A model generated the notes under the pieces. It was not told the origin of the DNA and ran no database searches. It saw only the letters and a program-made list of their open reading frames with translations. Positions 8,010 to 15,070 of a stretch of 15,369 nt of DNA are shown in pieces. Numbering within the stretch: position 1 is the stretch's first letter; each line of letters starts with the position of its first letter. The stretch covers positions 1 through 15,369 of the forward strand of contig DHVE01000028.1 of NCBI GenBank assembly GCA_002412495.1, read 5' to 3'. Made by a program: the position numbers and the translations under genes. Source of the DNA: Betaproteobacteria bacterium UBA5216. Its GTDB lineage: Bacteria; Pseudomonadota; Gammaproteobacteria; Burkholderiales; SG8-41.

Positions 8010-8167
8010 GCGGATTCACGCAGATGAACACAGATCACCCCCTCTACTGTCGTTCCCGCGCAGGCGGGAACCCATAACGCACTACCACGCGAGACCCCTT
8101 GTGGATTCCCGCCTGCGCGGGTACGACCAGCCGGGTTCTTAATCTGTGTTCATCTGCGTGAATCCGC
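8010..8167. repeat. 158-bp nested inverted-repeat element (MITE/REP-like)
   Basis: The outer arms are 26-bp perfect inverted repeats (8010-8035 and 8142-8167, GCGGATTCACGCAGATGAAC...). Inside lie 26-bp inner arms (8049-8074 and 8102-8127) that are inverted copies with two mismatches, each containing CCCGC-GCAG-GCGGG. The sequences resemble short dispersed repeats found between genes in many proteobacterial genomes. It has no open frame and lies wholly in the spacer between the hydrolase and aldolase genes. The transcript could fold into a long hairpin and reduce read-through. No clear target-site duplication is seen. Confidence 0.85.
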
Positions 8168-8205
8168 AGCTAACGCCGTCTTGCATTTTTTAACCCGAAG
8201 CAATC

Positions 8206-8991
8206 ATGGCCATCTTCCCCAACCACACCAAACAACAACTCGACGCCGGGCAGTTGGCCCTCGGCCTGGGCATGCGCGTGATGCGCACGGTCGATGCCGG
8301 CATGATCGCCAAGAACACCGGCTTTGACTGGCTGTTCATCGACATGGAACACAGCGCGATGGATGTCGATCTTGCCTCGCAGGTCGCCATTGCCGCGCTG
8401 CCGCTGGGCATTACGCCCATCGTGCGCGTGCCCGGCAAGGAACATCACCACGCGTCGCGCCTGCTCGATTCCGGCGCGCAGGGCATCGTGGTGCCGCATG
8501 TGGATACCGCCGAAGAAGCCGCGCGCGTGGTGTCGCATTGCAAGTATCCGCCGATAGGCCACCGCTCCGTCGTCGGTGCGCTGCCACAATTCGGCTATCA
8601 GCCCATGTCCGTCGGCGAATCCACGAAAATCGCCAACGCCGAAACGCTGGTGATCGTGATGGTCGAAACGCCCAAGGCCATTGAAAACGCCGACGCCATT
8701 GCCGCCGTGCCCGGCATTGACGTGGTACTCATCGGCACCAACGATCTATGCGCCGAGCTAGGCATCCCCGGCCAATTCGGCGACGCCAAAGTCGAAGACG
8801 CCTACCGCAAAGTGATCGCCGCCTGCAAAAAACACAACAAACATCCGGGCATGGGCGGCGTGTATGAACCGAAGCTGCTGGAAAAATACATCGGCTTCGG
8901 CATGCGGTTTATTCTGAGCGGCGGCGATTTGTCGTTCCTGATGGCCGGGGCCAAGGCGCGCACGGAATTCCTGCGGGGTGTAAAGTTGTAA
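8206..8991 (+). CDS. HpcH/HpaI family class II aldolase
   Basis: This 261-residue cytoplasmic metal-dependent aldolase belongs to the family that cleaves 4-hydroxy-2-oxo acids or 2-keto-3-deoxy sugar acids to pyruvate and an aldehyde. Expected residues are in place: FIDMEHS with the base His49, PIVRVP with Arg74, LLDSGAQGIVVPHV with Asp88, metal ligands Glu154 in VMVETPKAIEN and Asp180 in IGTNDL. Length matches the family (about 250-265). The ribosome site before ATG is weak (CGAAG). It follows the alpha/beta hydrolase on the same strand, separated by the nested inverted repeat, and converges with the gene ending at 9013 with no visible terminator between. The exact substrate (HpaI-, GarL- or other-type) cannot be read from sequence. 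Confidence 0.92.
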   Translation: MAIFPNHTKQQLDAGQLALGLGMRVMRTVDAGMIAKNTGFDWLFIDMEHSAMDVDLASQVAIAALPLGITPIVRVPGKEHHHASRLLDSGAQGIVVPHVDTAEEAARVVSHCKYPPIGHRSVVGALPQFGYQPMSVGESTKIANAETLVIVMVETPKAIENADAIAAVPGIDVVLIGTNDLCAELGIPGQFGDAKVEDAYRKVIAACKKHNKHPGMGGVYEPKLLEKYIGFGMRFILSGGDLSFLMAGAKARTEFLRGVKL

Positions 8992-9012
8992 CCACCTACC
9001 GGCTGCAATCAC

Positions 9013-9834
9013 CTACCGCGCGCGCTCCGCCCGCCATTCCCGCGAGGCGCCGCCGGTTGTCACGGTGCCGGCAATCACGTCCCCGTTCACCTTGCCGCTA
9101 AATTGCGCGCCGCCCGCGCTGAATCTGATCTCGTCTCCCCGCAGCTTCGCGCTGGTAACCGGCGCCGATTTTCCTTGCAGCGTCACCGACCCGGACACTC
9201 TCTGGTAGCGTTGCCTGAAATTCACGCTGCCGCCGGCAAAACGCCACGCGCCCGCCACTTTTGCCGGCACGATCCACAACAACGCATTGCGGTAATACAC
9301 CGTATTTTCATCGTCGGCGGATTCCGCCGATTCGTCCGCCGGCCAATCGCCGATGGGGTGAGTATTCGAAACGATACGCGTGCCGGGTTTCAGATTAAGC
9401 AGCTTCGACATCAGTTTGCGATTCAGATCGGGCCCCAGAAATAGCGTGACGACGGTTGCCTTGGAAAAATCGCTGTCAAACAAATCCGCTTTCGCGAACG
9501 TTGCTTTGTCTTCCACGCCCGCGCGCTGCGCCGTACGTTGGGATAGTGCCACCAGATCCGCGCTGTACTCGATGCCATGCCCCTGCGCGCCGCGCTTCGC
9601 CGCCATGATCACCAGACGGCCATCACCCGAACCCAGATCGATGAGGTAATCCCTGGCTGAGAGTTGCGCCAGGTCGAGCATGCGGTTTACCAATGCATCG
9701 GGCGTGGGCACCCAGACCACATCCTTGCCGGATTGTGCGAGCTCGGGTTTGTAATCCGGCGATGGTTGCGCCATGGATACCCCCACGGCGCAAAACGCCC
9801 ACAGAAACGTAAACAGCGGCAGTCCGCGCGGCAT
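9013..9834 (-). CDS. Secreted class I methyltransferase-fold protein, paralog B
   Basis: This 273-residue protein has a signal peptide (1-22, cleavage after SMA), VWVPTPDALVNRMLDLAQL, motif I DLGSGDGR (66-73), GIEYSAD (87-93), TLFLGPDLN and PGTRIVSNTHPIGDW. The C-terminal beta domain runs from LLWIVPAKVAGAW to GGASREWRAE. In place of the C-x3-C of paralogs A, D and E it has TVYYRNALLW. It is last in the cinA-E-D-C-B set and closest to C (same length and spacing of motifs). It differs from the consensus in having Gly in FLGP where the others have Leu, and NRKLMSK where the others keep LRP. No clear ribosome site precedes the ATG, so expression may depend on the upstream gene. The substrate is unknown. 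Confidence 0.86.
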   Translation of the reverse strand: MPRGLPLFTFLWAFCAVGVSMAQPSPDYKPELAQSGKDVVWVPTPDALVNRMLDLAQLSARDYLIDLGSGDGRLVIMAAKRGAQGHGIEYSADLVALSQRTAQRAGVEDKATFAKADLFDSDFSKATVVTLFLGPDLNRKLMSKLLNLKPGTRIVSNTHPIGDWPADESAESADDENTVYYRNALLWIVPAKVAGAWRFAGGSVNFRQRYQRVSGSVTLQGKSAPVTSAKLRGDEIRFSAGGAQFSGKVNGDVIAGTVTTGGASREWRAERAR

Positions 9835-9872
9835 GCAAAAGAATAAAACTCATTTAAAAACATATACTTAAA

Positions 9873-10694
9873 TTACTTTTGCCGCGTAGCGCTCCACTCC
9901 TTGCTGGCGCCGCCCGAGGTCACGGTACCGATGATCGTATTGCCGTTCACTGCGCCGGTGTATTGCGCGCCGCCCGCGCTGAAACTGATTTGGTCACCGC
10001 GCAATTTGCCACCGGTCACCTGGGTCGAAACACCGCCCGCATTGATCGAGCCGGAAATTTTCTGGAATTCCTGCTTGAACGTGAGTTCGCCGCTGGCGGA
10101 TTTCCACGCGCCATCCACTTTCGCCGGAACGATCCACAGCAATGCCGTACGGTAATAACTCGAACCTTCATCGCTGGCGGCGGTACCGGTTTCATCGGCT
10201 TCCCATTCGCCCATGGTAAAAGTATTGGACACGATGCGCGTGCCAGGCTTCAAGCCAAGAATTTTCGGACGCAACTTGAGATTGATATCCGGCAACAAAA
10301 ACATGGTGATGACGGTCGCCTTGGAGAAATCCGTTTCAAACAAATCCGCTTTCATGAACGTGGCGCGCTCGGTGACGCCCTCCTTCGCGGCGGCGCGTTT
10401 GGATAGCTCCACCATGTCCGGGTTGTATTCGATGCCCAGCGCCTTGATGCCGCGCTTGGCCGCGGTGATTACCGTGCGCCCGTCGCCGGACCCGAGATCG
10501 ATCACGAAATCGCTGGGCGTCGCCTTGGCCATGTCGAGCATTTTGTTCACCAGCGCGAGCGACGTCGGCACCCACACCACATCCTTGCCCTGCTGCCCGA
10601 CCTCGGGCTTGAACTCCTTCGCCGGTTGCGCATGGGCGGCAATGGCTATCAATGACGCGCAGGCAAACATCGAAAACAGACGCAACGCTTTCAT
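9873..10694 (-). CDS. Secreted class I methyltransferase-fold protein, paralog C
   Basis: This 273-residue protein has a signal peptide (1-22, AHA|Q), VWVPTSLALVNKMLDMAKA, motif I DLGSGDGR (66-73), GIEYNPD (87-93), TMFLLPDINLKLRP and PGTRIVSNTFTMGEW. The C-terminal beta domain contains ALLWIVPAKVDGAWKSA and ends GGASKEWSATRQK. Like B it has SSYYRTALLW instead of the cysteine pair. GGAG 7 nt before ATG gives a firm start. The 38-nt AT-rich gap to B and 57-nt gap from D suit one transcript. B and C look like the most recent duplication in the array. Confidence 0.88.
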   Translation of the reverse strand: MKALRLFSMFACASLIAIAAHAQPAKEFKPEVGQQGKDVVWVPTSLALVNKMLDMAKATPSDFVIDLGSGDGRTVITAAKRGIKALGIEYNPDMVELSKRAAAKEGVTERATFMKADLFETDFSKATVITMFLLPDINLKLRPKILGLKPGTRIVSNTFTMGEWEADETGTAASDEGSSYYRTALLWIVPAKVDGAWKSASGELTFKQEFQKISGSINAGGVSTQVTGGKLRGDQISFSAGGAQYTGAVNGNTIIGTVTSGGASKEWSATRQK

Positions 10695-10751
10695 GAAAAG
10701 TCTCCGGTAATAGTCAGCTTGAAATCATAACGCGCGAAGCGACGGGCGCGT

Positions 10752-11642
10752 TCACTTGTTACGCGCGGCGCTCCACGGCGAGCGCGTCGCGCCCGCCGCC
10801 ATCATGCCATCCATCGCGTCGCCTCGCACGCGTCCGCTGTACGACACGCCGCCGACGCTGAAGCTGATGTTTTCGCCATCCAGCTTCCCGCTGGAAATCG
10901 CCAGCGTCTTGTCGCGCATGCGCAACTCGCCTGCGAGGGTTTGATACTGTTGCGTCAGCGTAAGGTCGCCATGCGGGAGCTTCCACGTGCCAGCGACTTT
11001 CGCCGGCACGATCCACAAATACGCTGTGCACCACGTCTCGCAATTGCCTTCGACGCGCGCAGTCTGGTCTGGCTTCCAGTCACCCATGTCGAACGAATTA
11101 GCCACTACGCGCGTGCCGGGCTTCATGTCGAGTATCGTCGGGCGCAGCTTGACGTTGAGTTCGGGCAGCAGAAACAGCGTGATCACCGTGGCCTTGGAAA
11201 AATCCGTCTGAAAAATATCCGCCTTATCAAACGTGGCTTTCGCCGCAACGCCTTCCTTGGCGGCGTTGTGTTTCGATAACTCGACCATGTCCGGGTTGTA
11301 TTCGATGCCAAATGCCCGCGCGCCGCGTTTCGCGGCGGTAATGACGGTGCGCCCGTCGCCGGAGCCGAGGTCATACAAAATATCCTGCGGCGTGAGTTTC
11401 GCCATGTCGAGCATTTTGTTCACCAACGTCAGCGCGGTGGGCACCCACACCACGTCCTTGCCCGATTGGCCCACTTCGGGCATAAACGCGCTGGCGGCAG
11501 CAGCCGCCGGTGCTTCTTTAGCCGCTGGCGCTTCCTTTTTCGCAGGTTGCGCCCACGCGAACGAAACCGACGCAAACAACACAACCAATGTAAACGCCGC
11601 AGCGACGGCACGTGATTTGTGAATCCCCTGCAATGCCAACAT
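10752..11642 (-). CDS. Secreted class I methyltransferase-fold protein, paralog D
   Basis: This 296-residue protein has a signal peptide (about 1-31, FAWA|Q), then a low-complexity Ala/Lys/Pro/Glu linker (33-52) absent from the other copies. The methyltransferase-fold part has VWVPTALTLVNKMLDMAKL, motif I DLGSGDGR (91-98), GIEYNPD (112-118), TLFLLPELNVKLRP and PGTRVVANSFDMGDW. Cys201 and Cys205 (CETWC) form the C-x3-C. The C-terminal beta domain starts AYLWIVPAKVAGTW. The start is supported by CGGAGA 7 nt before ATG. By motif spacing it is closest to A, which lies 4 kb away in a different operon. A 7-bp inverted repeat (10729-10735 and 10746-10752) begins at the stop codon but lacks a T run. 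Confidence 0.88.
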   Translation of the reverse strand: MLALQGIHKSRAVAAAFTLVVLFASVSFAWAQPAKKEAPAAKEAPAAAAASAFMPEVGQSGKDVVWVPTALTLVNKMLDMAKLTPQDILYDLGSGDGRTVITAAKRGARAFGIEYNPDMVELSKHNAAKEGVAAKATFDKADIFQTDFSKATVITLFLLPELNVKLRPTILDMKPGTRVVANSFDMGDWKPDQTARVEGNCETWCTAYLWIVPAKVAGTWKLPHGDLTLTQQYQTLAGELRMRDKTLAISSGKLDGENISFSVGGVSYSGRVRGDAMDGMMAAGATRSPWSAARNK

Positions 11643-11687
11643 GACTATCTCCGAACAAGAATTGAGGAAGCGTGTAAAAAATATGTA

Positions 11688-12524
11688 CTACGGCTGCGGG
11701 CCCGGCTTCGTTTTCCGGCGCGCTGTCCATTTAACCGCGGCAGCCCCCTCGCCCGTCGTGCCCTCGATCAGATCGCCGTTAATGCGCCCGCGGTACGACA
11801 TGCCGTCAACCCTGAAGTTCAGTGCATCTCCACGAATGCGGCCCTCGGTAACCGACTTGGTACCGTACGTACCTTTAAAAAACTGATGCTGCTGCACGAT
11901 TATCAACTCACCCTGCGGCGTGATCCACGTGCCTTCCACCGCCGCCGGCACGATCCACAGATACGCCACGCAGTAGATCTCGCATCGTGCCGATTCCGGA
12001 ACGCGCACCGACTCATCGGAAGACCAATCCCCGATGCCAAAATAGTTGGCGACGATACGCGTGCCGGGCTTCATCGCAAGAAATTGCGGACGAAGTCGCA
12101 GATTCATCTCCGGCAGCAAAAACAGGGTCAGTACCGTGGCTTTGGAAAAATCCGTGGCAAAAATGTCGGCCTGCACAAAACGGGCCTTGCCGGACACGTC
12201 CTCCTTTTGCGCTTCACGCGTCGCATAGCGCACCAGATTGTCATCATATTCAATGCCCAGCGCGCGCGCGCCGCGCTTGGCCGCCCCGATGACCAGCCGT
12301 CCATCGCCGGAACCCAGGTCAATCACGTAATCCTCGGGCGTCACCCGGGCGAGGTCCATCATGGTTTCCACCATGACCAGCGGCGTCGGTACCCACACAA
12401 CATCCTTGCCCGGCTGACTGTACTCCGGTTCGTAGATCGACTCCGCGGGCGTCTGCGCGCACGATGCCAAGGCCGCGAGCAGCAGCCCGCATACCCCGGC
12501 CCTGACCATGCACCCCAGCCTCAT
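11688..12524 (-). CDS. Lipoprotein class I methyltransferase-fold protein, paralog E
   Basis: This 278-residue protein is exported as a likely lipoprotein: LLLAALASC has a lipobox (Leu19-Ala-Ser-Cys22), and residue +2 is Ala, not the Asp inner-membrane retention signal. Then follow VWVPTPLVMVETMMDLARV, motif I DLGSGDGR (69-76), GIEYDDN (90-96), TLFLLPEMNLRLRP and PGTRIVANYFGIGDW. Cys181 and Cys185 (CEIYC) form the C-x3-C. A C-terminal beta domain has AYLWIVPAAVEGTW and ends with a basic tail. Its ATG overlaps the cinA stop as ATGA (12521-12524), so translation is coupled to cinA. The longer open frame to 12728 lies wholly over cinA and is rejected. The ATG at 12509 is an alternative start that still keeps the lipobox. 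It is the most divergent of the five copies. Confidence 0.86.
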   Translation of the reverse strand: MRLGCMVRAGVCGLLLAALASCAQTPAESIYEPEYSQPGKDVVWVPTPLVMVETMMDLARVTPEDYVIDLGSGDGRLVIGAAKRGARALGIEYDDNLVRYATREAQKEDVSGKARFVQADIFATDFSKATVLTLFLLPEMNLRLRPQFLAMKPGTRIVANYFGIGDWSSDESVRVPESARCEIYCVAYLWIVPAAVEGTWITPQGELIIVQQHQFFKGTYGTKSVTEGRIRGDALNFRVDGMSYRGRINGDLIEGTTGEGAAAVKWTARRKTKPGPQP

Positions 12525-13012
12525 TTGCTGTTTTCGAGGCACTCGATCAACAGCGTAAGCGCCGCCTGTCCGAACGCAATCATATTGGCCTGCCGGTCGC
12601 TGCTGGCGGTTTCGAGCGTGATCGCTTTCTCGATGCCCGGGCCGGTCGCCGCCATCACGCAATGCCCCGCCGCATAGCCGTACCGGCTGCCGGTCGGACC
12701 CGCAGCGCCGGATTCGCTCAGCCCCCAATCCGCATTGAAGCGCTCGCGGATGATGCGCGACCGGAACAAGGCAGAGTCCTCGGTGCCACCGCGCACGCTC
12801 TTGGCCATTTCTGGCGTCACGTCGCGCACGGCCAACAACGCGTCGCGTGTATACATCACCACGCCGCCCTTACAGTAAGCCGATGCGCCAGCCAGTGCGA
12901 GCAACGACGCATTGATCAAGCCGCCGGCGGACGATTCCGCCACGGCTATGGTTTGGTTACGCGCTTTTAAGAGAGCCGCAGCTTTTTCCGCGAGGGGCAA
13001 TAATTTTTCCAC
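12521..13012 (-). CDS. CinA C-terminal domain protein (nicotinamide-nucleotide amidohydrolase, PncC-like)
   Basis: This protein of about 163 residues is a stand-alone CinA C-terminal domain. That family deamidates nicotinamide mononucleotide to nicotinic acid mononucleotide in pyridine-nucleotide salvage. Visible are AVAESSAGG (23-31) corresponding to the family AESCTGG, Y-x-GGVVMY (46-54) where C-K lies between Tyr and Gly, and SESGAAGPTG followed by G-x3-G near 110-125. The nucleophile Ser is kept, but Cys-Thr are replaced by Ser-Ala. I chose GTG at 13012 because AGGA lies 9 nt before it and it starts the protein near the family norm; an in-frame TTG at 13048 adds 12 residues. It overlaps the lipoprotein gene E by 4 nt and heads the array of secreted methyltransferase-fold genes. 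Confidence 0.85.
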   Translation of the reverse strand: MEKLLPLAEKAAALLKARNQTIAVAESSAGGLINASLLALAGASAYCKGGVVMYTRDALLAVRDVTPEMAKSVRGGTEDSALFRSRIIRERFNADWGLSESGAAGPTGSRYGYAAGHCVMAATGPGIEKAITLETASSDRQANMIAFGQAALTLLIECLENSK

Positions 13013-13058
13013 GATGGGTTGTCCTGTATCAGATGCTGGATTGCGCAAACGTGTGTGC

Positions 13059-13086
13059 GTTGCGAGTGATCATTTTGCGGTATAAA
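13059..13086 (+). promoter_or_regulatory. Candidate promoter for the Bug-Bug-UGSC genes
   Basis: In the 113-bp divergent gap before the Bug gene, GTTGCG (13059-13064) and TATAAA (13081-13086) are 16 nt apart. The -10 is good and the -35 poor. Position, 40 nt before the preferred ATG, fits. Confidence 0.35.
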
Positions 13087-13125
13087 CGGCTTTTCGCAAA
13101 ACGTGCCCGTCGTAACCTGCCGCAG

Positions 13126-14100
13126 ATGCCAATGCATAAGCATTTGTTTTTGTTGTTATTTTTATTTTCCGTGCCACACGGAAAATTTGCGTACGCGCAG
13201 GACTACCCGGCGCGGCCGATACGTTTTGTCGTGCCGTTCCCGGCCAGCGGTGGCGGCGACATCATCATACGCGCGCTCTCGCAAAAATTGAGCGAGCGGC
13301 TGGGGCAGCCCGTCGTTGTCGACAATCGTTCCGGCGCGGGCGGCAATGTCGGTACCGAAATCGTCGCGCGAGCGCCGGCCGATGGGTACACGCTGATCAT
13401 GGCGAACGTATCACCGATGGCCATCAACACCAGCATCTACAAAAAGATGCCGTATAACCCGCTGACGGATTTCACGCCGATTTCGCTGGTGGCGTCGTTT
13501 CCCAATGTTCTCGTGGTGCATCCTTCGCTGCCGGCGCGATCGGTGGCGGAATTGGTGGCGCTCGCGCGCGCACAGCGCGGCCAGCTCACCTACGCGTCCG
13601 CGGGCGCCGGCAGCACCACGCAACTGTCAGCGGAGTTTTTCAAGTCGCAGGCAAAAATCAACATGGTGCACGTGCCGTACAAAGGCGGCGGACAAGCATT
13701 GATCGATGTGATCGCGGGCCACGTCACCTTGTATTTCAGCAGCGTGCCCGGGGCCATGATGCATGTACGCTCGCAAAAACTGCGCGGACTGGCCGTCACC
13801 AGTCTCACGCGCTCCAGCGCGGCGCCCGCCATACCAACGTTTCATGAATCGGGTTATCCGGGTTTCGAGGCGGCCACCTGGATCGGCGCCGCCGCGCCCG
13901 CCGGACTCGCACGCCCCATCGTCTCGCGGCTCAACACCGAGATCGTGGACATCATGCGCGCCCCCGACATGCGCGAGCGCCTGATCACGCAAGGTGCGGA
14001 ACCGCAAACCAACACGCCCGAACAATTCGCCGCCTACATCAAGAGCGAAATCGCCAAGTGGGCAAAAATCGTACGCGACACCGGCATCGCCGCGCAATAA
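13126..14100 (+). CDS. Bug/TctC family periplasmic solute-binding protein
   Basis: This 324-residue binding protein has a signal peptide (LFLLLFLFSVPHG core, cleavage near FAYAQ at residue 25) followed by DYPARPIRFVVPFPASGG, DNRSGAGGNVGTEI, ARAPADGYTL, the VPYKGGGQA loop, and IGAAAPAGLARP, all typical of Bug proteins. Length is normal. The ATG at 13126 is preferred because it places a compact signal peptide at the N-terminus; ATG 13132 is equally possible, and neither has a clear ribosome site. An open extension back to 13033 reads a basic, non-signal sequence and is not used. It starts a rightward set with a second Bug gene 3 nt downstream in the same frame and a UGSC-family gene. The substrate is unknown. 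Confidence 0.91.
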   Translation: MPMHKHLFLLLFLFSVPHGKFAYAQDYPARPIRFVVPFPASGGGDIIIRALSQKLSERLGQPVVVDNRSGAGGNVGTEIVARAPADGYTLIMANVSPMAINTSIYKKMPYNPLTDFTPISLVASFPNVLVVHPSLPARSVAELVALARAQRGQLTYASAGAGSTTQLSAEFFKSQAKINMVHVPYKGGGQALIDVIAGHVTLYFSSVPGAMMHVRSQKLRGLAVTSLTRSSAAPAIPTFHESGYPGFEAATWIGAAAPAGLARPIVSRLNTEIVDIMRAPDMRERLITQGAEPQTNTPEQFAAYIKSEIAKWAKIVRDTGIAAQ

Positions 14101-14103
14101 ATC

Positions 14104-15033
14104 ATGGCCAATTTGCCACCATCGCCACCATTGCCACCATTGCGCCTCATCGTCGGTTTTTCGCGGGGCAGCGCTTCGGACGACATCGCTCATCTCATCG
14201 CCAAGCCGTTGGGTGAACAACTGCAACGTGCGGTCCGCATCGAACGCCTCGCCGGCGACAATGGCGCGCATGGCGCGCTGGCCGTGGCACGCAGCGCACC
14301 CGACGGCAATACACTGTTCATTGCCACACTCGGCACGCACGCACTGGCGCCTCATGTGCGCAAGGATCTGCCCTACGATGCGCAACGCGATTTCGAGCCG
14401 GTAACGCTGCTGACGCAATCGCCGATGCTGCTGGCTTGCCACCCATCGCTGCCGTCACAGAGTGTAAGCGAATTCGTCGCGCACGCACGCGCACGTACCG
14501 GCGCACTGGCGCTGACCTATGGCACCTCCGCCATCGGCGGCGCGCCGCATCTGGCAGCCGAGTTGTTTCAGTCCGTCACCGGCGTTGCGCTGCGCCACGC
14601 GCGTTACGACGAAACTCAAAAACTGTACGCGGATCTGGAAGCAGGCCGCATCGACCTGAGCTTTAATAACATCCTATCAATGCTGCCGCGGTGCGCGTCC
14701 GGAAAAAAATCCGGAACACTGCGCGCGCTGGGCGTCACCAGCGCGCAACGCTGTGCCATTGCCGCACACATTCCAACGCTGGCGGAAAGCGGCCTGCGCC
14801 GCTGCGAGGTATCGAACTGGGTCGGGCTGGTGGCGCCGCGCGGCACACCCGTGGCACGGGTTGATGCCATCGCGGCGGCCGCCGCGACCGTGATTCAGGG
14901 TGCCGGTGTGTCCACCGCCTTGAACGATGCGGGCATCACGCCGTGTGGTTACACCCCGGCGGCATTTGCACAATTCATGGCATCGGAGCTTGAACGCTGG
15001 CGACCGGTGGTTGCAAAATTTGCACACCATTAA
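14104..15033 (+). CDS. Bug/TctC family protein without a signal peptide
   Basis: This 309-residue Bug-family protein shows LRLIVGFSRGSASDD (13-27, matching the family's RFIVPFPPGG opening), SAPDGNTLFIATLGTHALAP, LPYDAQRDFEPVTLL, HPSLPSQSVSEFV, PTLAESG and NWVGLVAPRGTP. Several canonical residues differ: GFSRGSASDD replaces the proline-rich turn, and the usual YKGGG loop reads RYDETQKLY. The N-terminus is short and proline-rich with no hydrophobic signal. It lies in the same frame as the preceding Bug gene, separated only by TAA and one codon, and no ribosome site is clear. It could be a cytoplasmic protein, the second half of a split or read-through double Bug protein, or a decaying copy. Family membership is secure; function is not. 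Confidence 0.83.
   Translation: MANLPPSPPLPPLRLIVGFSRGSASDDIAHLIAKPLGEQLQRAVRIERLAGDNGAHGALAVARSAPDGNTLFIATLGTHALAPHVRKDLPYDAQRDFEPVTLLTQSPMLLACHPSLPSQSVSEFVAHARARTGALALTYGTSAIGGAPHLAAELFQSVTGVALRHARYDETQKLYADLEAGRIDLSFNNILSMLPRCASGKKSGTLRALGVTSAQRCAIAAHIPTLAESGLRRCEVSNWVGLVAPRGTPVARVDAIAAAAATVIQGAGVSTALNDAGITPCGYTPAAFAQFMASELERWRPVVAKFAHH
14115..14141 (+). repeat. Three 9-bp tandem repeats at the start of the second Bug gene
   Basis: The unit GCCACCAT(C/T) occurs three times in a row and encodes the proline-rich PPSPPLPPL at the N-terminus of the 14104 gene. It is short and may simply be low-complexity coding sequence, but slippage could change its length. Confidence 0.7.
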
Positions 15034-15070
15034 GCGCCCCCCCAGAAACGCACCCAACGAGGAGCACGCA

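Noticed and set aside
6781..8031. A 416-codon minus-strand open frame opposite the FrsA-like hydrolase
   Set aside because: The plus strand encodes a recognisable hydrolase with a ribosome site and catalytic residues; the antisense product has no family features.
10729..10752. 7-bp inverted repeat after the stop of paralog D, as a possible terminator
   Set aside because: The loop is 10 nt and no T run follows on the minus strand, so intrinsic termination is not supported; the next gene has its own ribosome site and lies close by.
11619..12677. A 352-codon plus-strand open frame opposite the lipoprotein gene and cinA
   Set aside because: Basic, His/Arg-rich translation without motifs; both minus-strand genes are well supported.
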